Below, piece by piece: positions 7,424 to 16,647 of a stretch of 64,000 nucleotides of DNA. The position numbers were made by a program, and so were the translations under genes. Numbering within the stretch: position 1 is the first letter of the stretch; each line of letters begins with the position of its first letter. The stretch is taken from NCBI RefSeq assembly GCF_004341105.1, contig NZ_SLZK01000002.1, positions 490,310 to 554,309 of the forward strand. Reading direction: 5' to 3'. The DNA comes from Rhizobium sp. BK418 (GTDB lineage Bacteria > Pseudomonadota > Alphaproteobacteria > Rhizobiales > Rhizobiaceae). The notes under the pieces are model-generated. The model was not told where the DNA came from, did no database searches, and was given only the letters and a program-made list of their open reading frames with translations.

Positions 7424-8541
7424 TGCAGCACAAGCTCCGCCTGAAGGGCGCCAGCTGATTTGATGCCCTGGAGAATGGCGATGATGCCATCCGGTTTGAC
7501 GCCGATATTGTTCAGGCCGGAAACGAGGGTACGCAGATCAGGACCATCTATGATGGCCACCCGTCCGCCGGTTTTCTGCGCTTGGATATCCGTCTGCGGC
7601 TGGACTGCGGTCTCGCCACGCGAGAAAGGCTCGGGCTGGATGATTTGCGGCGTTTCCGTCACCTGCACCGTCAATGTGCCGTAGCTGACGGCAACCGGCG
7701 AGACGCGGACATCCGAGCCGATGACGATCGTTCCGGTGCGTTCGTTGATGACGACCTTGGCTGGCGTGTCGGTTTCGACCACGAGATTTTCGAGATCGGC
7801 CATCAGACGCGTCAGATCGGCCTCGCGCGGCTTCGCGATCACGACTTCCTGCGAATCCTTGGCTTCTGCGACAGGACCGCCGAAGCGTGCCTTGGCGTAG
7901 CCGTTGACGATATCGGCAATACGGATCGCAGTGGAGAAGTCCGGGTTGCGGAGCTGCAGGACGAGATTGATCGAATCCTTGAAGCGGGACGGCAGCTCGC
8001 GCTCGATGATGGCACCGCCTGGTACACGACCGGCTGTTGTCACACCTTCGGTCACCGACGCTGCCTGCCCCTGGGCTTGAAAGCCGTTGACGACGACCGA
8101 GCCCTGCGCGACGGCATAGATCTGACCATCGGCACCCGACAACGAAGTCATGACGAGTGTGCCGCCGCGCAGCGACGTCGCATCGCCAAGCGAGCTGACC
8201 GTCACATCGATGCGACTGCCGGGGCTAGCAAAGGGAGGCAGGTTGGCGGTGACCATGACGGCAGCCGTATTTTTGGCGTTCGACTGGTTACCCTGCGTGG
8301 AAATGCCGAGGTTCTGCAGCATCGCGCGCATCGACTGTTCGGTGAAGGGCGAAGCACGGAAACCATCGCCGGTTCCCTGAAGGCCGAAGACGAGGCCGTA
8401 ACCGATGAGCTGGTTGTCGCGACCGGCTTGAAGCGAGGCAATGTCCTTGATGCGGGACGTCAGCGCCCAGGCGGGCGCGACGTCGGTCAGGCTCATCGCC
8501 AGAACCGCAACCAGGCTCAGGATGCGAAAGAAGAACTTCAT
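7420..8541 (-). CDS. flgI: Flagellar P-ring protein FlgI
   Basis: A 373-residue periplasmic P-ring subunit. The open frame extends further upstream, but the start at 8541 (MKFFFRILSLVAVLAMSLTD) gives a clean signal peptide and the TGA/ATG 4-base overlap with flgA typical of this operon. Conserved FlgI features include SRIKDIASLQAGRDNQLIGY, GTGDGF and the NERTGTIVIGSDVRVSPVA segment. It assembles around the rod with the help of the adjacent FlgA. Confidence 0.96.
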   Translation of the reverse strand: MKFFFRILSLVAVLAMSLTDVAPAWALTSRIKDIASLQAGRDNQLIGYGLVFGLQGTGDGFRASPFTEQSMRAMLQNLGISTQGNQSNAKNTAAVMVTANLPPFASPGSRIDVTVSSLGDATSLRGGTLVMTSLSGADGQIYAVAQGSVVVNGFQAQGQAASVTEGVTTAGRVPGGAIIERELPSRFKDSINLVLQLRNPDFSTAIRIADIVNGYAKARFGGPVAEAKDSQEVVIAKPREADLTRLMADLENLVVETDTPAKVVINERTGTIVIGSDVRVSPVAVSYGTLTVQVTETPQIIQPEPFSRGETAVQPQTDIQAQKTGGRVAIIDGPDLRTLVSGLNNIGVKPDGIIAILQGIKSAGALQAELVLQ

Positions 8542-9020
8542 TTTGCCCTCACATGGACCGTGCCATCGGCGAGCACGGTGCCGCTGACGATGACGCCGGA
8601 ATCCATATTGCGTGCACGGATCAACTGGCCGGTCGCGCCATCTTCGAGAGGCGTGCCGGCAGCGGAAATGGTCATCTGCCCGAGCTGGAAGACCAGCCGG
8701 ATGTTGGAGCCGCGCGTGACCGTATAGGGCTCGCGCAGGGCCGAAACCGAAATCGTCCGGCCCGGCAGGAGGGTGCGCTTGGAAACTAACCCCTCCACCT
8801 GGGAGACCGACTTCGCGTAGTCTCCGGCGAGATTGGGATTGGTGACCTCGACTTCCTGAAGCTGGCTGCTCGAAATCGTATCGCCGGGGTAGATGATCGT
8901 CGTCGGGACGACGGCATAACCCATGCCGGCCTCCGCCGCTGCCGGCATGACCATGCCGGCGATTACGATCGTGGCCGCAGCCACCCATCCTTGGACGTAT
9001 CCTGCCTGGCGAAACGTCAT
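8538..9020 (-). CDS. flgA: P-ring assembly chaperone FlgA
   Basis: A 160-residue periplasmic protein with an N-terminal hydrophobic signal (about residues 12-31) and a C-terminal SAF/FlgA-type domain containing RTLLPGRTIS and NIRLVFQLGQMTIS. Only the C-terminal half of longer enterobacterial FlgA is represented, as usual in alphaproteobacteria. FlgA binds FlgI to promote P-ring formation, matching the 4-base overlap with flgI. Confidence 0.93.
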   Translation of the reverse strand: MTFRQAGYVQGWVAAATIVIAGMVMPAAAEAGMGYAVVPTTIIYPGDTISSSQLQEVEVTNPNLAGDYAKSVSQVEGLVSKRTLLPGRTISVSALREPYTVTRGSNIRLVFQLGQMTISAAGTPLEDGATGQLIRARNMDSGVIVSGTVLADGTVHVRAK

Positions 9021-9035
9021 GTTCGGCCCTTCCTC

Positions 9036-9824
9036 TTACTTCAGGTTCTTGCTGACGATGGATGCCATTTCATCAGCTGTCGTGATCACCTTGGAATTCA
9101 TTTCATAAGCACGCTGGGCCGATATCAGCTCAGTGATTTCCTTGACCGGATCGACGTTCGAGGATTCCAGGTAACCCTGCTTGAGGTAACCCATGTTGTC
9201 TTCGTCTGGATTGCTGACGACGGCTTCACCTGATGCCGGCGTTTCCTGGAAGAGGTTGTCGCCGATCGGCTGCAGGCCCGCCTCGTTGACGAAGTCGGCA
9301 AGCGTGATCTGGCCGAGCGTGGTCGGCGTGGTCTGGCCAGGCAGCTTGGCAGTGACTTCGCCGGAGCGGCTGATCGTCAGTTCGGTAGATCCCTGCGGAA
9401 TGGTGATGCCCGGAATGACTTCATAACCGTCGATGGTGACGAGCTGACCCTGGTCATTCTTGTTCAGTGCACCGGCGCGGCTGTAGAGCGTCGTGCCATC
9501 GGTCGACTGAATCTGGAAGAAGCCCTTGCCGACGATTGCGATGTCGAGATCGTTGCCGGTCTGGGTCAATTCGCCCTGGAGATGCAGGTTACGCACGGCC
9601 GAGGTCTGCACGCCGAGACCGATGTTGGCGCCTTCCGGAACGACCGCCTGGTTGGCGCGGTTGGCGACACCCTTGGCGCGTTCGGTCTGGTAGAGAAGGT
9701 CGGTGAACTCGGCGCGGGCGCGCTTGAAACCGGTCGTATTGATGTTCGCGATATTATTCGCGATGACTTCAAGATTGGTCTGCTGGGCATCCATGCCCGT
9801 TGCTGCGATGGCGAGCGCTCTCAT
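9036..9824 (-). CDS. flgG: Flagellar distal rod protein FlgG
   Basis: A 262-residue rod protein, the normal length. The N-terminal rod/hook motif [20 protein letters not shown] followed by [13 protein letters not shown], and the C-terminal [15 protein letters not shown] helix, are the paired D0 elements of axial proteins. It follows fliE by 19 bases and precedes flgA by 15 in the minus-strand operon. Confidence 0.97.
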   Translation of the reverse strand: MRALAIAATGMDAQQTNLEVIANNIANINTTGFKRARAEFTDLLYQTERAKGVANRANQAVVPEGANIGLGVQTSAVRNLHLQGELTQTGNDLDIAIVGKGFFQIQSTDGTTLYSRAGALNKNDQGQLVTIDGYEVIPGITIPQGSTELTISRSGEVTAKLPGQTTPTTLGQITLADFVNEAGLQPIGDNLFQETPASGEAVVSNPDEDNMGYLKQGYLESSNVDPVKEITELISAQRAYEMNSKVITTADEMASIVSKNLK

Positions 9825-9843
9825 GTGTTCGTCCTCAAATCAG

Positions 9844-10185
9844 TTACATCTGCATCTTGGTGACTTCGAGGAAGGCCGAGACGACCTTGTCGCGAATGGC
9901 GATTGCAGTCTGGAGGGTCTGCTCGGCCTGCAACATGGAATCGACGACTTCGCGCGTCGAAGCCGTGCCCTTGATGCCGGCGAAGGACATATTTTCCGCG
10001 CCTTTCAGGCTGTTGACGGCTTCGGTCGCCATGTTGCCCATAACGGAGGCGAAGCTCAGGCCATTCGATGCGCCGGCCGCAGCCGAAGACGTCGCGGTCG
10101 TGGAAGATGCGGAGTTTTCGGTATCGATGCCGCCAAGGGCGCGAGCCATCGAGAGATTGCTGACATTCTGTACGCTGGTGATCAT
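9844..10185 (-). CDS. fliE: Flagellar hook-basal body protein FliE
   Basis: A 113-residue FliE, the adaptor between the MS ring and the proximal rod. The conserved C-terminal half runs from about residue 45, through the DSMLQAEQTLQTAIAIRDKV segment and ending LEVTKMQM. The N-terminal 40 residues are low-complexity and Ser/Ala/Thr-rich. The start overlaps the flgC stop by one base. Confidence 0.95.
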   Translation of the reverse strand: MITSVQNVSNLSMARALGGIDTENSASSTTATSSAAAGASNGLSFASVMGNMATEAVNSLKGAENMSFAGIKGTASTREVVDSMLQAEQTLQTAIAIRDKVVSAFLEVTKMQM

Positions 10186-10604
10186 TATTGTCCGCTCTTC
10201 AGGAGATCGATCGTCGAGGAGATGAGGTCGCGTGTCTGCTTGATCGTCTGCAGATTGGCGTCATACGAGCGGTTGGCTTCGCGCATGTCGGCCATCTCGA
10301 TCAGGATATTGACGTTCGGCATCTTGACGATGCCCTTGTCGTCCGCAGCAGGATTGCTCGGGTCGTATTCTTTGGTGAAGTCGCCTTCGTCGACACCGAT
10401 CTTCTTGACATTGACAGTCTCGACGCCGCTGGCGCGATCGAGCTGCTGACCGAAGGTGATAGTCTTGCGGCGATAGGGATCGGCACCGGGCGTGTCGCCG
10501 GTCGAACGGGCGTTGGCAATGTTTTCCGAGACGATACGCAGACGCGTCGACTGCGTTTCGAGCCCGGAACCTGCGATTTTCATTGCTGCTGAAAGCGGAT
10601 CCAT
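10185..10604 (-). CDS. flgC: Flagellar proximal rod protein FlgC
   Basis: A 139-residue proximal rod subunit. The N-terminal motif [20 protein letters not shown] followed by [11 protein letters not shown], and the C-terminal [19 protein letters not shown] helix, are diagnostic. The ATG at 10604 is 4 bases past the flgB stop. The product is exported without a cleavable signal via the flagellar apparatus. Confidence 0.97.
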   Translation of the reverse strand: MDPLSAAMKIAGSGLETQSTRLRIVSENIANARSTGDTPGADPYRRKTITFGQQLDRASGVETVNVKKIGVDEGDFTKEYDPSNPAADDKGIVKMPNVNILIEMADMREANRSYDANLQTIKQTRDLISSTIDLLKSGQ

Positions 10605-10608
10605 CCGT

Positions 10609-11001
10609 CTACTTCCTTACCGTCATCAACATCATTCGATGAAAGGAGCTGACCAGCGAGGTGTTCAGGTCGTACTGACGCTTGATCTCGCCGGATTTGG
10701 AAAGTTCTTCAGCCACACCGACGGTGTTGCCGGATTCCTGAACGCCGATTTCCTGGTCGAGTGCTGCATCCTTGACGTCGATGTCGCCACTCGTGCTGAA
10801 ATCGTTGCCGCTCAGATGCATCGGATTGGTGCGCGTCATGGTCACGTCCGACTGATCGAGCACGGCCTGAAAGGGCGTCACGTCCTTCGCACGGAACTTC
10901 GGCGTGTTTGCATTCGCAATGTTGCCGGCAACAACCTCCTGACGGATCGTCAGCCATTCGGCCTGCTTTGAAGCCAAGTCGAAAAGTTGAATCGGTTGCA
11001 T
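10609..11001 (-). CDS. flgB: Flagellar proximal rod protein FlgB
   Basis: A 130-residue FlgB. The motif [18 protein letters not shown] marks the rod-protein N-terminus, and the C-terminus has the expected helix ending [14 protein letters not shown] ribosome-binding site lies 8 bases before the ATG. A 170-base non-coding gap (11002-11171) separates it from the preceding gene, so flgB may have its own promoter heading flgBC-fliE-flgG-flgAI-motE-flgH-fliLP. Confidence 0.96.
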   Translation of the reverse strand: MQPIQLFDLASKQAEWLTIRQEVVAGNIANANTPKFRAKDVTPFQAVLDQSDVTMTRTNPMHLSGNDFSTSGDIDVKDAALDQEIGVQESGNTVGVAEELSKSGEIKRQYDLNTSLVSSFHRMMLMTVRK

Positions 11002-11171
11002 GAGAACTCTCCGTTTTTACTGGGCCGAACCTAGGGCGGTAATCTTGCGTGGGACTTGCGGTAAATGCAGGCTTTACAGGCCATTCTACGGGGTTATTTG
11101 CAAACATCGATCAACCGCCGCCAAGCGGTTTCTCCGACAGGGCCTTGCAGCGATTCATCCATTTGCCTGAA

Positions 11172-11714
11172 CTAGTTGTTCTGGTAGACCTCGCCCTTGG
11201 AGGTGACGATTACCCACTTGCCGTCACGCTGTTCCAATGTGGCAAGGCGGCTTTCGTCAGGCAGGATCGAGCCGACGCGCACGACATACATGCCCGAGGG
11301 ATCCTCGATGAGTGCCCGGCCGTTGGCCACATGCAGCAGACGGAAAGAGCCCTTGCCGGGGAACGGCTGGTCCTCCATCGAGGCGTCGCCGTCGCGCTCC
11401 TTGCCAAGTTCGGAAACTGTTGCGGTCGTCACATTGTCGAGCGGCGGAACCTTCTTGTCGGGCTCGTTCTTGTTGACCATGGCGAGTGGCGAAACGCTGA
11501 AGACATTGCGCGCGGGCCAGTCTGGCAACGTCCGCGAAGTTCCCGTGTCGGCGACGTTGATGCCGAACTTGTCTTCGTTGAAGAAGACGTACCAGGGGAA
11601 AAAGGCAGAAGCGCCCGCAAGCGCCAGACCCAAAAAGGTCAGCATGCGGTCAAGCAGCTGCCCCTTATTGCGCGCCTTCAGCGCCGCGATCTGTTCGTCG
11701 TCGTAACCGGCCAT
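11172..11714 (-). CDS. Uncharacterised flagellar-locus membrane protein
   Basis: A 180-residue protein of no family I can name. It has a short charged cytoplasmic N-terminus (YDDEQIAALKARNKGQLLDR), one hydrophobic segment (about residues 25-45, LTFLGLALAGASAFFPWYVF) and a soluble, probably periplasmic remainder. The C-terminal part resembles a small beta-rich domain (RLLHVANGRALIEDPSGMYV). Its ATG lies two bases after the fliI stop, so it is almost certainly co-transcribed with flgF and fliI. An accessory role in flagellar assembly or motor function is inferred from context only. Confidence 0.8.
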   Translation of the reverse strand: MAGYDDEQIAALKARNKGQLLDRMLTFLGLALAGASAFFPWYVFFNEDKFGINVADTGTSRTLPDWPARNVFSVSPLAMVNKNEPDKKVPPLDNVTTATVSELGKERDGDASMEDQPFPGKGSFRLLHVANGRALIEDPSGMYVVRVGSILPDESRLATLEQRDGKWVIVTSKGEVYQNN

Positions 11715-11716
11715 GA

Positions 11717-13117
11717 TCAGGCCCTCCTTTGAATGGGCGCACTCGGAGTGGGTACGCCAGCGGCGGCTTTGAGAGCACCGGCAAGATCGGCGAAGGCATC
11801 GAGCGATTCGCGGTCCCCGGGAGACTGTTTCAGGACGTCATAGATGATCGGCACCTGCTTGACCGCCATGTCGAGATCGGGATCGGCTCCGGGGCGGTAA
11901 CCACCGATGAGGCGCAGGTCTCGCGTTTCCTCAAAGCGGTGGATCAGCACCTTGAGGCGCGAAACCAGCTTCTCTTGATCGGGAGTCCAAGCCTTGCGGG
12001 CAAGACGCGAGATGGAGGCCAGCGGATCGATCGGAGGATAGCGCCCCTCCTCCGCGAGACTCCGCTGGAGAACGATATGGCCGTCCAGAATCCCGCGCGT
12101 GGAGTCGGCAATCGGGTCGTTATGATTGTCACCATCGACGAGGATGGAGATGATCGCGGTGATGGTGCCGGCACCTTCTGGACCGGGACCGGCGCGCTCG
12201 AGAAGACGCGGCAGTTCGGTGAAGACGGAAGCTGGATAGCCGCGCGCGATCGGCGGCTCGCCGGAGGCGGTTGCCACTTCGCGAATCGCGTGGGCAAAAC
12301 GCGTAACACTATCGACGATGAAGAGAACGTTTTCGCCTTTGTCGCGGAAGTGCTCCGCAATCGTTACGGCCGTCAACGGCGCCATCTTGCGCAGCATCGG
12401 GCTCTCATCGCTGGTAGCCACGACGGCAATCGCCTTCTTCATATTGGCGCCAAGCGTATCTTCGATGAATTCGCGGACTTCGCGGCCGCGTTCCCCGACC
12501 AGCGCTATTACCACCTTGTCGAAGGCGTCGGCGCGGGCGAGCATCGACAGCAGCGTCGATTTGCCGACACCGGAGCCGGCGAAAATACCAAGACGCTGGC
12601 CGAGGCAGAGCGGGGAGAAGATATCGATCGCCCGCACACCGGTCTTGAAACCGTTTTCGACGCGCTGACGCGTCATCGAAGGCGGCGCAGTATTCGAGAT
12701 CGAACGGCGCTCCAGGCCTTCGGTGATCGGGCCGAGACCGTCGATCGGCTCGCAGAGGGAATTGATGGTGCGGCCGCACCAGCCATCTGATGGAGAGATA
12801 CGGAAAGCGCCCTTGCGGATGACGACGTCATGGATGCCGATCGGTTCGCCCGGCTCGATGGGGCAGACATAGATCAGATCCGGCTCCACCCTGACTACTT
12901 CGCCGAGATGGATGCCTGTCGCGGATTTATGCGCCACGAACTCGCCGAGGCGCACATACCGGGAAAGGCCGCGGACAGTATAGTGGCCAGCGGCGATCGT
13001 GTGCACGCGACCGCCATGGGTCACCGAGAATTCCGGCGAGGCGTAGCGTTTTGCCAGGTCGCCGAGATGTGTGAGCTTCGGCGAGAGAGCGTCCTCGGTC
13101 AGCAGCGTGGTGTTCAT
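11717..13117 (-). CDS. fliI: Flagellum-specific export ATPase FliI
   Basis: A 466-residue ATPase of the flagellar type III apparatus, related to F1-beta. Walker A reads GSGVGKST (about residues 178-186). The Walker B region (NVLFIVDSVTRFAHA) and the ERGREVREF helix follow. It energises unloading of export substrates at the cytoplasmic base. It lies 15 bases after flgF and 2 bases before the unnamed 180-residue gene. No fliH is seen next to it. Confidence 0.97.
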   Translation of the reverse strand: MNTTLLTEDALSPKLTHLGDLAKRYASPEFSVTHGGRVHTIAAGHYTVRGLSRYVRLGEFVAHKSATGIHLGEVVRVEPDLIYVCPIEPGEPIGIHDVVIRKGAFRISPSDGWCGRTINSLCEPIDGLGPITEGLERRSISNTAPPSMTRQRVENGFKTGVRAIDIFSPLCLGQRLGIFAGSGVGKSTLLSMLARADAFDKVVIALVGERGREVREFIEDTLGANMKKAIAVVATSDESPMLRKMAPLTAVTIAEHFRDKGENVLFIVDSVTRFAHAIREVATASGEPPIARGYPASVFTELPRLLERAGPGPEGAGTITAIISILVDGDNHNDPIADSTRGILDGHIVLQRSLAEEGRYPPIDPLASISRLARKAWTPDQEKLVSRLKVLIHRFEETRDLRLIGGYRPGADPDLDMAVKQVPIIYDVLKQSPGDRESLDAFADLAGALKAAAGVPTPSAPIQRRA

Positions 13118-13132
13118 GCTTCACACCCTGCC

Positions 13133-13867
13133 TTAGCGGCTGCCGCCCAGCGTCTGCACCGCTTCCTTGAACGAATCTTCGCTGTCACGCATCAGCGACG
13201 ACACGCTTTCGAAGGCACGATTCACTTCGATGAGCTGCGTCATCTCATGCATCGCATTGACGTTGGAATTTTCGAGATAGCCCTGCTCGACACCGACATT
13301 GAAGCGGTCGACCACAGCACGAGGCTGGTCTGTCGTCATGATGCCGCTGTTTTCGAAACGCAGATAACCCTTGCTGATATCGGCTTCGAAGAGGCCGAGC
13401 GAGCCAACCTGGCGGTCATTCTGATAGATGATGCCATCAGTGCCGACCTTCGGTTCTCCGCCGGCGGTGTTGAGGACGATTGGCGCGCCGCCTGCATCGA
13501 GAACCGGATAGCCACGGATGGAGACCAACTCGCCAGTGTCACGAATCGTGAAGCGGCCGTCCCGCGTCAGAACGCGGCCAGCGGGCGTGTCGAGAGAGAA
13601 CCAGGCATCGCCCTTGACGGCGAAGTCGAGCATGTTGCCGGTATGCTGCATTTCGCCATGGGTGCCATCCAGGTAGTCGTTGCCCTGAGAGACGAAGGCG
13701 ACTTTGGTGTTCGTCTTGTTCTGGTTATTCGCCATCATTTCGTCGAACTTTACCTCGGTGCCGCGAAAACCGGTGGTGTTCACGTTGGCCATATTGTCGG
13801 CGATCGTCGTCAGGCGTTTTTCGAGGGCCATCTGCGACGACAGGGAAACGTAAAGACCGGATTGCAT
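13133..13867 (-). CDS. flgF: Flagellar proximal rod protein FlgF
   Basis: A 244-residue FlgF. The open frame continues upstream, but the start at 13867 (MQSGLYVSLSSQMALEKRLT) places the rod-protein motif DNMANVNTTGFRGTEVKF at the expected N-terminal position. The C-terminal MHEMTQLIEVNRAFESVSSL helix completes the axial-protein pattern. It is the first gene of its operon, divergent from motA across 238 bases. Confidence 0.95.
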   Translation of the reverse strand: MQSGLYVSLSSQMALEKRLTTIADNMANVNTTGFRGTEVKFDEMMANNQNKTNTKVAFVSQGNDYLDGTHGEMQHTGNMLDFAVKGDAWFSLDTPAGRVLTRDGRFTIRDTGELVSIRGYPVLDAGGAPIVLNTAGGEPKVGTDGIIYQNDRQVGSLGLFEADISKGYLRFENSGIMTTDQPRAVVDRFNVGVEQGYLENSNVNAMHEMTQLIEVNRAFESVSSLMRDSEDSFKEAVQTLGGSR

Positions 13868-14105
13868 GTCGGTAAGCTCCACATTGGCGATAAACGGGAC
13901 GAAACACCGGGCTCCTTTTCGTTCGGCCACGGGTTCCGCTGAGCGGCATCTCAGACATGGGCGCGCATAGGCCCACTCGTCACGTTCAATGTGAAGGCAA
14001 ATGCTTGCGCGAAGCTGGCAGCGCGCAAAGCCGCTCTCATCAGCCTCACGCAAGGCACAAACCCTATCCGTCGCAAAGAAAACTAACGTTCAGATTGGGC
14101 TGACG
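13868..14105. promoter_or_regulatory. Divergent promoter region flgF / motA
   Basis: 238 non-coding bases between the start codons of two divergent flagellar operons, so at least two promoters should lie here. No clear sigma-factor boxes or VisNR sites can be read with confidence. Confidence 0.5.
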
Positions 14106-14978
14106 ATGAATATTATTATCGGATTTGTAGTTGTCTGCGGCTGTATCGTCGGTAGCTTCATGGCGATGGGCGGCGAGGTCGATGCTCTTTTTCAGCCCTT
14201 CGAATTCCTGATCATCGGCGGCGCCGGCATCGGCAGCTTCATCATGGCGAACCCGATGAAAGTGGTGAAAGATTCCGGCAAGGCGCTCGGCGAAGCCTTC
14301 AAGCATGCCGTCCCCAAGGAGCGCAACTACCTCGATACGCTTGGCGTACTCTATTCGCTGATGCGCGATCTGCGCACCAAGTCGCGCAACGAAATAGAAG
14401 CGCATATCGACAACCCGGCCGAATCGACAATCTTCCAGTCAGCCCCGACGGTTCTGAAGAACAAGGAACTGACGGCCTTTATCTGCGACTATGTGCGCCT
14501 GATCATCATCGGCAACGCCCGCTCCCACGAGATCGAGGCGCTGATGGACGAAGAAATCAATACCATCCTACATGACAAGATGAAGCCCTACCACGCGATC
14601 CAGATCATGGGCGATTCGTTCCCGGCCATCGGTATCGTTGCGGCGGTTCTCGGCGTCATCAAGGCCATGGCGCATATCAACGACTCGCCGGAAGTGCTCG
14701 GCCACCTCATCGGTTCGGCACTCGTCGGCACATTCCTCGGCATTCTGCTTTCCTACTGCGTCTGCGCGCCCCTGATCTCGCAGATCAAGGTTGTCCGCTC
14801 CAAGCAGCATCGTCTCTATGTCGTCGTCAAGCAGACCCTGCTTGCCTACATGAATGGCTCGGTGCCGCAAGTTGCCCTCGAATACGGCCGCAAGACGATT
14901 TCGGCATATGAACGCCCGTCGATCGACGCAGTGGAGCAGGAAATGATGAACCCAGGTGGCGAAAACAAGGCAGCTTAA
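14106..14978 (+). CDS. motA: Flagellar stator protein MotA
   Basis: A 290-residue MotA, the proton-channel stator subunit that contacts FliG. The start at 14106 ([20 protein letters not shown]) opens with the first membrane helix. Further helices are at about 35-55, 170-190 and 205-225, including [15 protein letters not shown]. Its partner motB is absent here. It is followed with zero spacing by fliM (stop TAA then ATG). Confidence 0.97.
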   Translation: MNIIIGFVVVCGCIVGSFMAMGGEVDALFQPFEFLIIGGAGIGSFIMANPMKVVKDSGKALGEAFKHAVPKERNYLDTLGVLYSLMRDLRTKSRNEIEAHIDNPAESTIFQSAPTVLKNKELTAFICDYVRLIIIGNARSHEIEALMDEEINTILHDKMKPYHAIQIMGDSFPAIGIVAAVLGVIKAMAHINDSPEVLGHLIGSALVGTFLGILLSYCVCAPLISQIKVVRSKQHRLYVVVKQTLLAYMNGSVPQVALEYGRKTISAYERPSIDAVEQEMMNPGGENKAA

Positions 14979-15926
14979 ATGACTACGAGCAATGCTTCGC
15001 ATGACAACCAGACAATGGATCCGGTCCTGCTTGCCAAATTGACCGGCGGTCTTGGCGACAAGGGCAGGGTTGCCAAGCTCTGCAGCTCCTTCGGCGAGAT
15101 CTACAGCGAATTCCTGCCCGATATCCTGAAGAGCGAAACCGGCCTCGACGTGACAGTCGGCTATCTCGGTTGCGAGATCGGCTACAAGAATCATCTGATC
15201 GACGACCTCAGCACCAACATGACGCTGGTCGATGCGACCCTGCGCAATTGGTCCCAGAACATCACCATCGGCTGCGGCAACGGTTTCGTCATTACCCTGA
15301 TGGAACATCTGCTTGGCGCTACCGCCGAAACGATCGAGGAGCCGGCCGACCGGCTCCTCTCCGTGATCGAGCTCGACCTCGCCAGCATGGTGTTCGACAA
15401 GATTTCCAAGGTGCTGCGTTCGGCCGTCAACGCGCCGGGCGGCTTCGAACCCAGCCTGTCTGCTCCCTACGCTCTTGAAGCCCGCGTTCGCCCGCCGGAA
15501 GACCGCCCGGATGAATTTGCGGCTGCGATCAACATGTCGATCACGCTTGCCGGCATCGTCTCCGAGTTCAGCCTAATCGTTCCCCAGACAGCGCTCCTGA
15601 AGACCAAGGTTGCGCCTCCAAAGCCGAAGAAGCAGCCGAGCAAGTCGCCGGAATGGACGGAGCAGATTGGTGACCAGGTCCGTCGTTCGCAGGTGACCCT
15701 CGAAGCGAAGATCCGTCTGCAGGATCTGACGCTGCGGACGATTTCCAAACTGATGGCCGGCGACGTCATTCCGTTCCGCGACAGCGGTGACGTTCGCGTC
15801 GAAGTCAGCGCCAACAGCCGGGAATTGTATGTGTGCGAGTTCGGGCGTTCAGGCGACAACTACATGGTGCGAGTGAAAGACACCATGAATTCGGATGATG
15901 AGCTGATCCGGCACTTAATGAATTAA
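14979..15926 (+). CDS. fliM: Flagellar motor switch protein FliM
   Basis: A 315-residue C-ring protein that binds CheY-P. A FliM-type middle domain is followed by a C-terminal SpoA/FliN-like domain (about 235-315) ending in FGRSGDNYMVRVKD. The canonical N-terminal CheY-binding peptide (LSQxEIDALL) is not evident; the N-terminus reads MTTSNASHDNQTMDPVLLAK, as in divergent alphaproteobacterial FliM. It starts directly after the motA stop. Confidence 0.92.
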   Translation: MTTSNASHDNQTMDPVLLAKLTGGLGDKGRVAKLCSSFGEIYSEFLPDILKSETGLDVTVGYLGCEIGYKNHLIDDLSTNMTLVDATLRNWSQNITIGCGNGFVITLMEHLLGATAETIEEPADRLLSVIELDLASMVFDKISKVLRSAVNAPGGFEPSLSAPYALEARVRPPEDRPDEFAAAINMSITLAGIVSEFSLIVPQTALLKTKVAPPKPKKQPSKSPEWTEQIGDQVRRSQVTLEAKIRLQDLTLRTISKLMAGDVIPFRDSGDVRVEVSANSRELYVCEFGRSGDNYMVRVKDTMNSDDELIRHLMN

Positions 15927-15992
15927 TCGGTTCTCTCGCTTTCAGCGCTGTAAAGGCAGTTTGAGGCAAGTTTCAACTGGAATAGTGATTTC

Positions 15993-16619
15993 ATGGCTAC
16001 GAAGAAGACACAGCAGAACAGTGACCTCTCCCTGGACATGCCGGGCAATGAAGCAGATCTGGATCAGGCTATCGACGATCTGCGCGGCGTGCTGAAGAAA
16101 GACTCCGACGGCGATCTTCCGCAGTTCGGCGACGACCTGCAGAATGATGCTTTCGCAACAGGAACGGATCTCTCGCCTTTTGGCGGCGATGCCGGCGAAA
16201 CCTCGTTCGGTGGCGCCGATTTCGCGGGCAGCGATTTCGGTGGAGACGATTTCGGCGGCAGTGCTGCGGGCATGGGCGGGGCAAGTGCCTCGAGCTTCGG
16301 TGCAACGCAAAGCTTCGGCGGCAATTCCTTCCAGTCCGCGCCGGCTCCGCTCGGCAGCGCACTGAACTCGAACCTCGACCTGATCATGGATATTCCTATC
16401 GACGTCCAGATCGTGCTCGGGACGAGCCGCATGCAGGTTTCGGGACTGATGAACCTCACCGAAGGTGCCACCATCGCGCTCGACAAGAAGATCGGCGAGC
16501 CGGTCGAAATAATGGTGAATGGCCGCAGGATTGCGCGCGGCGAGATTACGGTTCTTGATAATGACGACACGCGATTCGGTGTAAAACTGATAGAAGTTTT
16601 GAGCACGAAAAAAGCCTGA
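15993..16619 (+). CDS. fliN: Flagellar motor switch protein FliN with long Gly/Phe-rich N-terminus
   Basis: A 208-residue FliN. The C-terminal SpoA domain (about 128-205; [18 protein letters not shown] and [16 protein letters not shown]) forms the base of the C-ring. Upstream lies about 120 residues that are acidic and then low-complexity, with repeated FGG-type units (SPFGGD, TSFGGAD, SDFGGDD, SFGGNS). Enteric FliN is about 137 residues, so this extension is substantial; long N-termini are common in rhizobial FliN. It lies between fliM and fliG. Confidence 0.95.
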   Translation: MATKKTQQNSDLSLDMPGNEADLDQAIDDLRGVLKKDSDGDLPQFGDDLQNDAFATGTDLSPFGGDAGETSFGGADFAGSDFGGDDFGGSAAGMGGASASSFGATQSFGGNSFQSAPAPLGSALNSNLDLIMDIPIDVQIVLGTSRMQVSGLMNLTEGATIALDKKIGEPVEIMVNGRRIARGEITVLDNDDTRFGVKLIEVLSTKKA

Positions 16620-16647
16620 TCCCTGTGTGGGACGGAGAGGTTAGACC

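Noticed and set aside
12830..13942. Plus-strand open frame of 370 codons opposite fliI and flgF
   Set aside because: It is antisense to two well-conserved flagellar genes and lacks any domain.
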